Below are positions 44,900 to 56,130 of a stretch of DNA of 64,000 nucleotides, piece after piece. Location of the stretch: assembly GCA_029948255.1 (NCBI GenBank), contig JALIZF010001847.1, positions 620,001-684,000 on the forward strand, read 5' to 3'. Position 1 is the stretch's first letter, and each line of letters begins with the position of its first letter. The notes under the pieces were generated by a model, which was not told the DNA's origin, did not search any database, and saw nothing but the letters and a program-made list of their open reading frames with translations. The stretch comes from Telmatactis stephensoni (Eukaryota > Cnidaria > Anthozoa > Actiniaria > Isophelliidae). Position numbers and translations under genes: made by a program.

Positions 44900-45070
44900 C
44901 AATATAAAACGCGCGCGCATGTCTCTGTCCTGTGATATAAACACGATGGAAGATGTAGAGCAAGAGAAAAGCAAGATTAGGAACACGAGGCGTAGTCGAC
45001 GTTTTTTGAGCGAGCCATGTCTCTGTCCTCTGATATAAACATGGTAGCCAGCCAATCAGCGCGCGCGTTA
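44900..45070. repeat. Paired direct repeats with gcgcgcg ends
   Basis: catgtctctgtcct-tgatataaaca occurs twice (about 44919-44945 and 45017-45042) between two gcgcgcg blocks (44912 and 45060). This may be a MITE or two overlapping remnants. Confidence 0.45.
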
Positions 45071-45234
45071 TATCTCAGATATTTTATAATATGCACTAAC
45101 AACACGACACAACACTACAGGATTCAAATAATAAAAGCGTGACAAAACGCACGAATACTTAGCATCGTTTGCAGACACTGGAAACAAGTGCTGGTTGTCT
45201 CTACAAACACTGCCAATACTTGCTGAGTCCTCAG

Positions 45235-45372
45235 TATTTCAGCCGTCCTCGGAGACCCACGGCGTCAAGGAGGGGAAAGGGAAGGACGTCCTTTTCCCCT
45301 CTTTCCTTTCCCCTCCGCATCCCTCCCCCCTCCCTGAAGCCCTGGGTCTCCGAGGTCGTATTTCAGCATATT
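45235..45372. mobile_element. Short hairpin element, gtatttcag-cctcggagaccca ends
   Basis: cctcggagacccacgg at 45247 is mirrored by ctgggtctccgagg at 45342. The inside is a purine/pyrimidine block (aggggaaagggaaggac / gtccttttcccctctttcc). About 110-140 bp, non-coding. Confidence 0.7.
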
Positions 45373-45750
45373 CCCTAGTACTTTTTAGATTCATTCATGA
45401 ATACAAGACAACTTTAATTATAATTCCTTACATTCAGCTTAGAAGTTGCTAAATTTGAATAAAAATACATGACAGCCACTTTGTACAACTCTAAAGACTG
45501 TTTTAAACGGGCATTGTATCTTAGAAGATCAATTCCTAAGTGATAAAAATAAAATTTGAGTGTTAATCTAAAACGAAAATTTGAATTAAAAGTTGCATGA
45601 GGGGCTAGTTTTTGGCACTTTTAGCCACTCGATATTGAAAAATATCTCCTCTTACATATATACCTGATAAAAGCTCATTCTTAGCACTGAAATTCTGCGC
45701 GTTGAACCAAAAACCCCAGGAACAATTTCACTGATATGATTTCAAAAGGC

Positions 45751-45828
45751 TTGTTGTTGTTGTTGTTGTTGTTAATGTCGTTGTTGTTGCATTGTTGTTG
45801 TTGTTGTTCAGTTGTTGTTCGATCTTAC
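45751..45828. repeat. (GTT)n trinucleotide repeat
   Basis: Three adjoining runs of ttg units with two short interruptions. 45829-47700 after it holds no supported gene; scattered gcgcgcgc blocks near 47176, 47236 and 47319 suggest decayed mobile elements. Confidence 0.9.
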
Positions 45829-47834
45829 GAGGTTGTGGAGTTAGCATACACTCCCTCGCAGCCTACAGATTGCGAATACTCAGTATAAATTCAGCTATAT
45901 ATTCGAACATGATGTCGATGGGTACGAACCTACAGATAGTGAAAATTGGTCCAAAGGACGGGAATGATTTACAGTTGGAGATTGCTGCGCAGTCGTAGCG
46001 AAATTTTCCAAATAGGAGGCTCTCTGGCAATACTAGTCAGAACATGAACGAATATGATAGCTATAGGTCACACTAATGATGTCGTTCGAAATAATCACTT
46101 GAAATGCAATAAATCTTTTAGAATAAATCTTGTTCTTTAGTCAATCTTAGTAATCACATAGAAGCTATGAAAGAGCTTTAAGTATTAGTGTGTTTTCGAG
46201 TTCTCATTGTCAATAGGCTGAGTAGAATTGAATTAACATAATGTGTTAGTTATAAATGTGTTCTTCCTATTTTTGGCTCAGTGCTATTCAGCACTTTTAT
46301 GTCGTAAGTCGTTAAGACTGTTTTGATGGGACTGAATTGGGAATTCTCAAAAGTGAAATTCAAAGTACTCGAACAAAATAGTACAACCATGTATACTGGT
46401 ATTCCAAAGTTCCAAAAAAAATAAGCTTCTAAAACTAAAATCTAGTAGAACTATAGCGTCGTAATTTCAATTTGAGGTGGGTAACGTTAATTCCAAAGAG
46501 CAATGTAGAATTTTACAAAATAGAGTTAGTGTTCTCAGCATTATCATTTTAATCTCTCCTTACGTTGTTTCTTGGTAACCAATTTAGTCTAGGAAGGAAT
46601 GCAAATCGGTTTGATAATAACACAAACGTTTTATAAATATATTCTAGGTAAATGTTTACTGCTAAATACAAGCCTTAAAAAGGATCTTGTCAGGTCTTGC
46701 CTATAACTAAAATTATTTAACAATGCGATTAGTTAGATAGTTAGAATGAAATATAATTTCACAACCGATCATCCCTGCAGGGCTGGGTAACTGTCACAAT
46801 AAGCTACTTTTGGTATAAAATTGCCGTTAGAAGTGATGCGGCTAATGTTACAATCATGCAGTATTATTTATCCTTTGTTCATATGAAAGGCCATAGGTAC
46901 CTAAAGACTGTTCAATACGCCGCGCTGCGATAATGTAGCTTAATTATACCACGAACGGAGTTCGTCTCTGGGCGACTTTGGCACGCCGGATCTGATTGAA
47001 ATGTGGTAATTACTAGTGAATTTACGGACGCAAAAAGTTCTTAGATGAGTTAAAAGCTGTCGTACACGCGGCATTTTAGACGGACATAAGTGAGAATTAG
47101 GCACAGCAAATGAGGTTATAGCAGAGCTCCCTACACAAAAAAAATTTTACAAAGACAAAAATAAGGGAGAAAACCACGCGCGCCAAAAACTTGTTAGACT
47201 GCGTGCATGCCTGCTCACTGCTCCTCCATCTTTTATGCGCGCGCTAAAATGTTTAGAAATACGAATGCTGTGACAGCACGCTCACTCACTTCCAGCACAA
47301 GCTGGAAACAGCTACTCGCGCGCGCCTAAAACAAAAACAAAAACAAAGGAATCTTTGTACATGAGTGAACAGAAAAGGGGATTGCTCGTTCCACATGTAA
47401 TTCACAAACCTAATCAACTTAATTATGCTACAGACGTATACGCTACCCTTACCGACAGGATATGGAAAGTATAGCCAGATGAATTCAAAGTACTGTAGGA
47501 CTTTCAGTACGGTCAAAATCGTACTATAGTTTCTCTCCAATATAAATGGTGTTGGCTTTAATTCGAAACTGATATAAAAATGTTTAATAACGTATATGCG
47601 ATTGACGGAGAGATTGCTGTAAAATCCTTTTGGGGATGCGAAATAAATCGGACTCTTTGAGGGTTTGAATTTTTGGGAGGACACCTTGTTGGGTTGCAAA
47701 CTTTTCTAAAGGCTGAGTTACACGCTACCATTTGTCGGCCCGATTTGAGTTGTATAGTGATTGTGGCGCTTCAATTCATTTAATTTTCCTTTCAAAAAAT
47801 CGGCCCGACAAGGAAAAAATCTGTTGAAATGAAA

Positions 47835-48197
47835 TTTTAGCATTTATATAGCGCAAATATCTATATGAATATAATCAAACGCGCTTAGAGTTTGTTAGTA
47901 GCTAGTAAGGACAGACTGTTGTACCGGGCGACAATCCCCTACCCTTTGCGAACAGTACAACAGGATCTTTTACGTCCACTATACAAGCATGGTTAGAGTG
48001 AAAGCAGACGGGGCCTACGGTTTAACGTCCTTATCAGAGAAGACGTGAAGGTCTAACCGTTTGCAGATGTAATTACAAAGGCAGCACCTTCTCCTCAATT
48101 ATTTAAAGACCCTGATTGTTGGTCCGGCCGGATTCGAACCCCGACCTCTCGCACGAGAGACCGACGCTCAACCAACTGAGCCAACCGAGCGGCGGTT
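47835..48197 (-). mobile_element. Full-length tRNA-derived SINE, family S-b
   Basis: On the minus strand it begins with a tRNA-like head: A-box TGGCTCAGTTGG (complement of 48172-48183) and perfect B-box GGTTCGAATCC (complement of 48130-48140). The body follows with aataattgaggagaaggtg, agaccttcacgtcttctc and ttaaaccgtaggcccc. The 3' end is gcgctatataaatgct, similar to the LINE fragment tail at 58308-58325, as expected if that LINE mobilises the SINE. Confidence 0.88.
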
Positions 48198-48808
48198 GCA
48201 AGGCCTTTACAGAATAATAAGAACAACTTAGACAAATTAGTTTCATACAAGCATTTTCAGGGCAGGACTGGGTAGGTTGTCTTCTTGGTCAATCGTAGTA
48301 AAAATCGTTCTGATTTTCTCCCGAAAATCGCTAAACAAATGACCGCTAATTAAAATCCTTCCCCCAAAGAATTTAGCTAAATTCTGTAGTCGCTAAAAAT
48401 AGTAAAGTTAATAGTTAAAGTATTTTCTTCTCTCCCTTCATCCGCAAATTGGCAAACGGATGACCTAGACAAGAAAAAAGTATGGAGATGGAGTTTGTGG
48501 GCTTTTATTATTATAGAAACTTAGAAAGTAAAATTTCTTATGAAGAACTGAGAGGCTTATAAGACGCCAGTGCCGGACTTTATTTTTCCCTCAACATGTT
48601 GTCTTCGTAGTAAAACCTGTTAGTCAGGGTGCTTGCCTGTGAAATCCATTCTTTGTGCCGTCTGAACATGAGGTAAACTTAAAGTGCTACTATTATGAAA
48701 CTCCAATAAGTGTATAACTCGTCTTAGTCTGCGTCCTCGTCTTCTATGCTCAACTTCGATTCTCTAATAATCACATATGTCGAGCGCGCGTTTCGTTTCG
48801 TTTCTCCT

Positions 48809-49083
48809 AACAAAGCATAAAGCTGAGCTGTGGCACCGAATGTACCGAAAAAGACGTCGTTTCAAAGGAGGTGGTAATTTTAAACTGCCTTTAAACGAAG
48901 TTCAATTTGCTGTATTGAGTGCGGTCGACATCTCCCAGATTTAGAACTTTATTAACAAAGCATAATGCTGCGCTGTGGCACCGAATGTACCGAAAAAGAC
49001 GTCGTTTCAAATTGAAGGAGGTGGTAATTCTAAACTGCCTTTAAACGAAGTTCAATTTGCTGTATTGTGTGCGGTCGACATCG
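48809..49083. repeat. Tandem duplication, two units of about 125-130 bp
   Basis: aacaaagcataa(a/t)gctg, ggcaccgaatgtaccgaaaa, agacgtcgtttcaaa and tgcggtcgacatc occur in the same order at 48809-48931 and 48954-49083 with very few differences. A 6-bp insertion (attgaa) is in unit 2. Confidence 0.9.
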
Positions 49084-49517
49084 TGTAAGATAACAATCGT
49101 AAAACGTTGAACTGAAACGGCCATGTGGCGTATTTTCCTTTCAGTATATATTATATATAATTCACCGATCCCATGATCCATATGAGGGAAATGAGGTTAA
49201 CTGACATTCAGCCAAAAAAAAGTTAATTGACATTTGACCGAAAAATAAGTAGTTACTGGACTAATGATTGAAACTGACATTTCATCGATTCTGAGACTAA
49301 TAAAAGTGTAAAACTGATCGCCTACAGGACAAGCCGTTAAAGAATATTTTTACAACATTTGACTAAAATCTTGCAATCTGATTGGCCGAGAGCCATTGTT
49401 AATAAGAGTACTGACAATAGCTCACGCCAACATGTCACGCTCGTCCTTACAGAAAAAAGTTTGGGACAGTTTTTCAAACAGATTTGGACGGAAAAGATCT
49501 AAGATAATGTTGTAAAA

Positions 49518-50927
49518 AACAAATTGAAGATAGTTTTCCATTGTCAGTACTCTTATTAATCATGGATGACGTCAAAAAATGTTCAAAACTAAAGTGGAAC
49601 CACGAGCGCAGCGAGTGGTTTCACTGCTAAGTTTTGAACATTTTTTGACGTCATCCATGATTAATAAGAGTACTGACAATGGAAAACTATCTTCACAGGG
49701 CCCCCTAATCATTCATAAATGTTTTAATTTTAGTCTTTTGCGCGCGCGCATATATGGGAAATTCTTTTTGCATTGGGCTTCCTGTGATGCTTCACCGTGC
49801 GCAGGCTTCGTGGGTATCCTGTGTAAGTTTCCTGTGACAAGGGATGAAACTCCGCGCGATCGTTTCTGAAAACTCGTTTATTTCAAATACAAAAATCACT
49901 TCTCATCTGGAAAAACATAAATCTATGAATTGTTTAATGTTTAAACTAGGCTTTTATGAAAGTTTTTAAGAAGGACATCAATCAGTGTCCGAGAGAAAGA
50001 CTAAAAGCATCAAAATCGCTCGAAACGCAAGAAGGGCTTACCGGAAATAAAATTTCCGGAAGTAAATTTGTGAGTCTTCGTCCTCCACACAGCTCATGCT
50101 CATCTGGTGCTGAAAATCATTCTAGCATATTTGCAGATGTACAATGAATAAAACCTCTTTCAGGACTGAAGTCGTGAGTTCCGCTACACTTATTTTCTTG
50201 TTTGGGGAAAGGCATCTTGATAAATTGTTTAAAACCAGAACTCTATCTGATGACCATTTTTTCTTTTCTTACGAGAGATCTTTGTACATCATCTCGATCA
50301 AAAACTTAACATATAACTTCTGAGAGGTGAGTTTTCGAGTCGTTCGTCGTTTTCTACAAAAGTTTTGTAAAGTTGCGATATATTTTTAAAGTTCACACAA
50401 TTTCATTAGAAAGTACGAGGTTTTCATAAATCTTATAAAAATATCGTATCGCATTCCTGGTAAATCATACACTTTTTCAAATACCGTGAACTTTTATAAA
50501 TGTAATACTTGCCATTTTATGTCGCGAAAGAGTTTGATGCTATCAGGTTTGTTTACATTTCGAAGCGACTTTTCATTGACCATTTCCGCTTATCGTTAAT
50601 CTATTTCCTGTTCATCTACTTCCGGTAAGCCCTTCTTGCGCTTCAGAGCAAAAACTGTCTCGGAGTTTCATCCCTTGTCACAGGAAAATATTGTAAGGCG
50701 CCTAACAAGCTAGCTAGGGACCGTTGATGTTTTTGCGCGCCATTTGCCTTGACAACAGAATTTATAAAAAGCAGAGCACGCGCTCTTTCCACAGGAAGCC
50801 CAAGTAGAATATTACACATGCACGCGCAAATAACAAGATTAAACAACGACAATTTAGGTACATTTTTATTACCTTTATTTAAAAAAATATGTTTAAATAG
50901 GGGGCCCTGTGCTATCTTCAATTTGTT
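49518..50927. mobile_element. Hairpin element interrupted by a 1.2 kb DNA transposon (49695-50911) with target duplication CTATCTTC
   Basis: Outer hairpin: left arm 49518-49590, right arm 49630-49694 continued at 50912-50927. The left arm start aacaaattgaagatag pairs with ctatcttcaatttgtt after the insertion. Inserted element: ends ACAGGGCCCCCTA and TAGGGGGCCCTGTG, with inner mirrored blocks ctgtgacaagggatgaaact / agtttcatcccttgtcacag (49831 and 50665) and aagggcttaccgg / ccggtaagccctt (50033 and 50621). CTATCTTC is duplicated at 49687-49694 and 50912-50919. No transposase is encoded, so it is non-autonomous. Confidence 0.88.
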
Positions 50928-51271
50928 AAATATAAGCAATGTTGATAATGTTTATAAAACACTGAAAATGGTCAAAAATCTTGTACGCACTTTAATGCTA
51001 GAACTGGAAAAATTCTGTAGCGAAGCTGCTGTTTTAAAGCTAGAAACAATAAATTCAAGGTTCCATTAAACGACTGTACTGATTTCTGTTTTTGTACACA
51101 ACATAGATCAGGAGAAATAAATTTTACAAAATACCATATAAATATAAAATAATATATAATAATATAAAATACGATATAAATCACCAACAGAAAGCCACTT
51201 GCCCAATGCGTTATAGACACACTAGAGAAAATATAAAGAACTTCTAACAAACTAAAGTCGCACTTGGCTAC

Positions 51272-51450
51272 GTCTTAAACCGTAGGCCCCGCGTCTTCAA
51301 TCCCACACTTCACGACTTGCATTAGAGTTAGCTAGGACGTTAAATAACCTTCACCACTCTTTGGGGAGAGTAGGCCATGAAGTTGGCGGTGTGTGCATTG
51401 AGGTTGACTTGATGTTGATGTCTATATAAAGATTGCTAGTCAATGAGACC
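51272..51450 (+). mobile_element. SINE 3' half, family S-c
   Basis: From ttaaaccgtaggccccgcgt through ggagagtaggccatgaagtt, gttgacttgatgttgatgtc to agtcaatgagacc, it matches 63787-63962 closely. The tRNA-like head is absent, so this copy is 5'-truncated as expected for target-primed insertion. Confidence 0.85.
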
Positions 51451-51724
51451 TCACACTAGTTTACCAAGTTGTTGTTGTTTGTCGACGAGCACCACTGCGA
51501 CGTTGGAAAGCCACTGGAAACACCTTTTTCACTATTAATAATATATATGAAAAAAAATCTCGATTCTGATTGGCTGGGAGCAGCGATGATAAACACGTCA
51601 GAAGAAGTGCAAATTACAAATGTAGTTGCACTGCAGTGCAAATTGATAGTATCATACAAAAACACAGAAATATCCGTACGTTAAAAAAATATTTTCTAAC
51701 ACGCTTTATAACATAGCTACAATC

Positions 51725-51895
51725 TTACGCGCGCTCTGATTGGCCAGAAAGCTATGAACTATTTGCCCATGGGCTGCACTGCGCGCGCACTATCTTCGTT
51801 CGTTTTTAAGATGGTGACACATAACGCGCGCTCTGATTGGCTGAAAAATCTATGGACTATTTCCCCGTGGGCTACACGGCTCCGTTTTTAACGTT
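51725..51895. repeat. Tandem pair of about 98-bp units
   Basis: cgcgcgctctgattggc, then aaa-ctatg-actatttgcccatgggct and its variant, at 51728 and 51826. They are followed by decayed matches to 51176-51260 (aagccacttgccca) near 51925. Confidence 0.65.
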
Positions 51896-52128
51896 CTAGG
51901 CACTGTTATAAATCAGAAAACATAAAGCCACTTGCCCATTGCATTATAGACTACGCCTCGTGCCACTCTTACGTTTGTTAATCATTCTTTATATTTTCTC
52001 TCGTGCGTCTATAATGCCATGGGCGCGCGGATTCTGTTGTCTAATTGATAATTGAGATTTTACGCGCGCGCATATACAAACTGTTTCTTGGTTTGCGCAA
52101 GCGTTGACGTCAACTTCTTGTTAGTATC

Positions 52129-52282
52129 ACAGGGAGCCCAAGCTATACTTCTGAGTGATATCTAAAGAGGAGAAAATGATTTAAAATAAAGTTGAAACCT
52201 CTCAAATATCGCTGTGTATTATTTATTTGATCTAAAAAACGAGTTTTAAAAAATCCCCCTCCATAGTATTGGGCTCCCTGTG
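52129..52282. mobile_element. MITE with CACAGGGAGCCCAA ends and 8-bp target duplication GTTAGTAT
   Basis: Left end CACAGGGAGCCCAAG and right end TTGGGCTCCCTGTG are mirrored. GTTAGTAT lies directly outside both ends (52121-52128 and 52283-52290). About 154 bp, non-coding. The same terminal motif (CACAGGAAGCCCAAT) is dispersed at 9027, 9578, 36045, 49772 and 50789. Confidence 0.88.
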
Positions 52283-52751
52283 GTTAGTATAGGTAATCTT
52301 ACGGTTTCGAGTTCAATTTGGAATTAATTCGCACGAGTGTATCATCTGCATGCAACTTTTGATATTTCAGTTTTCATCTGTTTTTAATGAATTAGGGAAT
52401 ATATGTTAATTTAACGTCATTGTCAGAAGTTGATGTCATTTCAGGAAGTTATAAAAAAACATATGCTCTGAGTAACATTTTCAGCCATTCAACGGAAGAC
52501 GCATCTTTGAGAATGCTCGGTGGAGATCCCATTTCCATGGTAACTCTGGCAGAAATAACTCATTTATGAAAAGAGTAAAAGCAAAGTTTAACAAGCCACA
52601 AAGGTCTCACTCAAGCATCCTACTTATTTGAAGAGACATCTTTGGGAATATACCGAATCTCCTGTCACCTCCAACAACAGCTTGCTAAGCGGAAAACAAG
52701 TTGCAAGTCATCAAGTTACCACACCAAGACGCTACGTTGGCGGCTTAAAAC

Positions 52752-53636
52752 ATGAACAATTCTACAACGCAACAAACAGTGAGGAACTCTTTTGACCATC
52801 ACCACAGCAACTCATTTTCGTATTTCCTGTTAGCCGTCAATTCTCTCAGCTCGATTCCGACTGCAGCTCTCAACTTTTTAGTCATTTTGACGTTTGCAAA
52901 GACAGCTTCTTTGCGAACTCCCTCGTACATTTTAATTCTTAACTTGGCCATCTCTGATTTGGGCATTGGTGTAGTGACACAACCTGCTTATTGTATTCTT
53001 ATTATTTCCTTGTTAACGAGGAACCATTCTTTGTATCAAAGTAGTTTGAATGTTCTAGTACGAACTTTTAACGTGCTAGTCAATTGTTCGCTTCTTATGG
53101 TGACTTCCATCACTATCGATAGGTTTCTTGCTCTTCACCTACATCTAAGGTACCAAGAACTTGTCACAACCAAGCGGTCTTATATAGTTGTAATGATAAT
53201 TTGGGTGGTTAGCTTAATGTGGAGTTTTGTACTTGCAATAGAAAGGAATTGGGTCCACATTATCAACTTTTCTTTTGGAAGTGTTTTAATAATTCTTGAC
53301 CTTTATCTGATGCTGAGAATCTCTCGAGGGATTCGTAGGTACATGCAACAGATCCATGTTCAACAGAATCCACAACAGCCAACCATGAACATGCAAAGAT
53401 ATAAGAAATCTGTCAGAACCATGTACTATATCACTGGTGTATTTCTTGTGTGTTATTTGCCTGCCATGCAAGTTGGATTTTTGTACAATATACGTGTAGA
53501 AGCTGGGATTAGTAGTAGTAGAATAGCAGTGTATTATGCTGTACAGTTAGGTAATACAATTGTTATGATGAACAGTGCGTTTAATCCATTGATTTATTGC
53601 TGGAGAATAGCAGAAATACGGAACGCAGTGCTTTAG
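52752..53636 (+). CDS. Divergent rhodopsin-like GPCR, single exon, 294 aa
   Basis: Seven-transmembrane receptor of a type recalled from anthozoan expansions, with the loop-2 signature IDRFLALHLHLRYQELVT just after TM3 (122-139). Other landmarks: NFLVIL in TM1 (41-46), LAISDL in TM2 (65-70), DRF in place of DRY (123-125), CYLP in TM6 (234-237) and NPLIY in TM7 (278-282). N-terminal N-glycosylation site at Asn3. The TM3 cysteine normally 25 residues before the DRY Arg is absent (Leu/Asn around 99-100) and loop 2 has no cysteine, so the usual TM3-loop 2 disulfide cannot form. The C-terminal tail is very short (about a dozen residues after NPLIY). Ligand unknown. The start is the first ATG in frame. 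Confidence 0.9.
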   Translation: MNNSTTQQTVRNSFDHHHSNSFSYFLLAVNSLSSIPTAALNFLVILTFAKTASLRTPSYILILNLAISDLGIGVVTQPAYCILIISLLTRNHSLYQSSLNVLVRTFNVLVNCSLLMVTSITIDRFLALHLHLRYQELVTTKRSYIVVMIIWVVSLMWSFVLAIERNWVHIINFSFGSVLIILDLYLMLRISRGIRRYMQQIHVQQNPQQPTMNMQRYKKSVRTMYYITGVFLVCYLPAMQVGFLYNIRVEAGISSSRIAVYYAVQLGNTIVMMNSAFNPLIYCWRIAEIRNAVL

Positions 53637-53816
53637 ATTTTACGGAGACAATGACAATAATATTATATGCAATTGTTTTTATGTATATATGTTGTAATAA
53701 TATATATGATATACAAATAATTGATGATTGATCAATAAATAACTCAATTTACCTCCGCTTACGTTGTTCTTGTTTTCACTTCGACATCAAGCGACAGAAG
53801 CAGAAACGTAAGCATA

Positions 53817-53961
53817 GAGTCGTTTTCGTATGAGTGGTAACACTGTACGGTTACGATACGATACGGTTACAGCAGGAATTTCGAATGTTTTTATAGAAAC
53901 TATGATACTGGTACGGTTACGATACAGTATGGTAAGTTTCCCACTCATACGAAAACGACTC
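53817..53961. mobile_element. 145-bp MITE, GAGTCGTTTTCG ends, TA target duplication
   Basis: Ends GAGTCGTTTTCGTATGAGTG and complement, flanked by TA (53815-53816 and 53962-53963). The body has repeated cggttacgatac blocks. A truncated copy begins at 19532, also after TA. It lies just downstream of the third GPCR. Confidence 0.9.
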
Positions 53962-53963
53962 TA

Positions 53964-55618
53964 AAATGATGGAACCGTATCGTTACTTCTGCTTCTAGGC
54001 ATCATGACGATTGTAGAGCGACCATCTTATGCTGCTATTTTTGCTCCTGCTTCCGAGAGCGTAGATTTTGAGAGACAGTTTTATAGCGCGCGGATACAAC
54101 TTTCACGATGAATCTACTTTTTATTAGTGTTGAATACAAAAAATTCGTGAAGTTTTCTTTTTAACTCATTGGTGATTTTAATTGTTGCTTTCTTCTACAT
54201 TTCCACTAAAGCATTAGGTTCCTACATTGTTTTAGCCCTTGCTCACAACTTCTATATACGCCGAAATGTTAATAAAAACCTCACAAATAATAACTAGATT
54301 TTATTGTCATAAATTTGGACAAATGCACATCACTTTCTGAGATCTAGAAGGTTGAAAAATTTGTTATTAACGTACTGATCTTTGAAAGAATAAGTCAATA
54401 ATGGTCGCTGATCAACTCAAGAAAGAGTGCAGTTGTAGCTGAAAAAAGGGAAACATAACAAGGGATAATGAATCAAAATAGGCTTTTTTATGAAAACATT
54501 GAAAGGAAAGGTAAACTGAATAAATTAATAAAAACTAGCCAATTTAGAGAGAACTGAAGGCTACAATAACCTAGTTTTAGAAGCTCTTTTGTACATTGTG
54601 ATTTTTTTTGTTTACCGCTCCATATTGGCAAAAACAGTTTTACTTGATTGAAAGCAATGAGCAAAATTGTCGACAAAACATGTTAATTTTTCTTTTTCTA
54701 ATTACTTTTTCTTGCGCTTTCATTAATGAATATTCTTAGACTTCGACATTTACCAACTTGAACCATCTGCCCTGTCGTACGTACAGTTAGTCATGAAAAG
54801 AAGAAAAATTATATTTCTTTTGTACTTAATACTTGGTCTATTCAATTGACTGAAATTCAGGGAAGGTTATATATAAAAATGTTAACCACACAAAAACAAA
54901 AATAGTTAAGATAACTTATTATCATTTTTTGCATAATATCTCTCCGAACTGAATTAATATATGTGGAATTTTTTTGGTTATTGATTCACTGAGACCTTAT
55001 TGTCAAAATTGTCAAAAATTGTCCTACAGGCAGCTGCGCAGGCTATAGGCTACTAAGAATTATTCAATTACTCAAGAGCATTCAGTTATCAAATATGTGA
55101 AAAAACCTGTTTTAATTTGGATAAGACAGTTATTGATGAATATGCCTTATGGTCTCTTGATAACTAGAGATATTATTTTTCAAATAATCCACCTTTAAAT
55201 GAATATTGTACGTATTTTAGAGAATATTACATCTATATATTGTATCTACCCCATAGTGGTAATTAATCATTTGCATCAGCCCTTGCTTTCTTTGAAAATA
55301 CTACAAAATGATCGAAGAAAATTGTTATTGAAAATAAGATATGGATATGCATTAGAACTGGTACGTGTATTTCGTCGGTGCGATGGCAGAGACCGGGGAT
55401 GGGGACCAGAACTGAGACAAGCATTGCAGCCATTTCAGTATACAAATGAAAACAAGGCGCGCCACACTAGGGATATCCTGCAGGGAACATAAAGTTGGAA
55501 CAATTAGCTCGTCCCATCGTGTACACAAAAGACTTATGTGTTTCTAATTAGTTTGAATTCATGGGACTTGTACCCAACATTTTCCAAATATCGAGACTTA
55601 TCTTTATATTAATGACCT
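53964..55618. other. Intergenic DNA, nothing recognised
   Basis: AT-rich unique sequence. The string ccttatggtctcttgataa near 55145 resembles the right terminus of the E1 MITE family, but no body is attached. No exon supported. Confidence 0.4.
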
Positions 55619-56130
55619 GCCGCGCTCTATGATCTGGTAAAAGTTTTTTAAAACTATTATATGAGTCACTTCCGTTGCAAGTCCGAGTACCAGCTAGCCA
55701 TTCACGAGGTTCTCCTTGACCTTGGTCGTGTTTATCATGACTATAATCATATCCTGCAACGCTCTATGATCTGGTAAAAGTTTTTTTAAAGCAATTATTT
55801 GAGTCACTTCCTTAGCAAGCCGGAGTACCAGCTAGCCACGACGTTCTCCTTGATCTTGGTCGTGCTTACAGGGTCCCCTATACCTTTTGCGTGAAACGTG
55901 AATGACTGATTTATTTTGACGTGAAACGTGATTTAAGGTCTAAAATCTTTTTGCGTCCACGTGAAAGCAAATTTTGATTTTTTTTTTTTGTGAACGTGAA
56001 TGAGGTTTTTTTAATTATCCGTGACGCGTGAAAAGACCAAATATTTTTGAGTGATTTCATTTTGCAAAGGGGTATAGGGGACCCTGTGCTTATCATGATC
56101 GACCATAATCATATCCTCCGTAATGGCCTC
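55619..56130. repeat. Tandem duplication of about 140 bp, second unit split by a family M MITE (55867-56086)
   Basis: Units begin cgctctatgatctggtaaaa (55623 and 55761) and share gagtcacttcc, gagtaccagctagcca and ccttggtcgtg-tta. In unit 1 the sequence runs on through tttatcatgactataatcat. In unit 2 the same point is broken by an element starting CAGGGTCCCCTATACC and ending GGTATAGGGGACCCT, after which it resumes as gtgcttatcatgatcgacc. GTGCTTA is duplicated across the break (7 bp). Confidence 0.88.
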
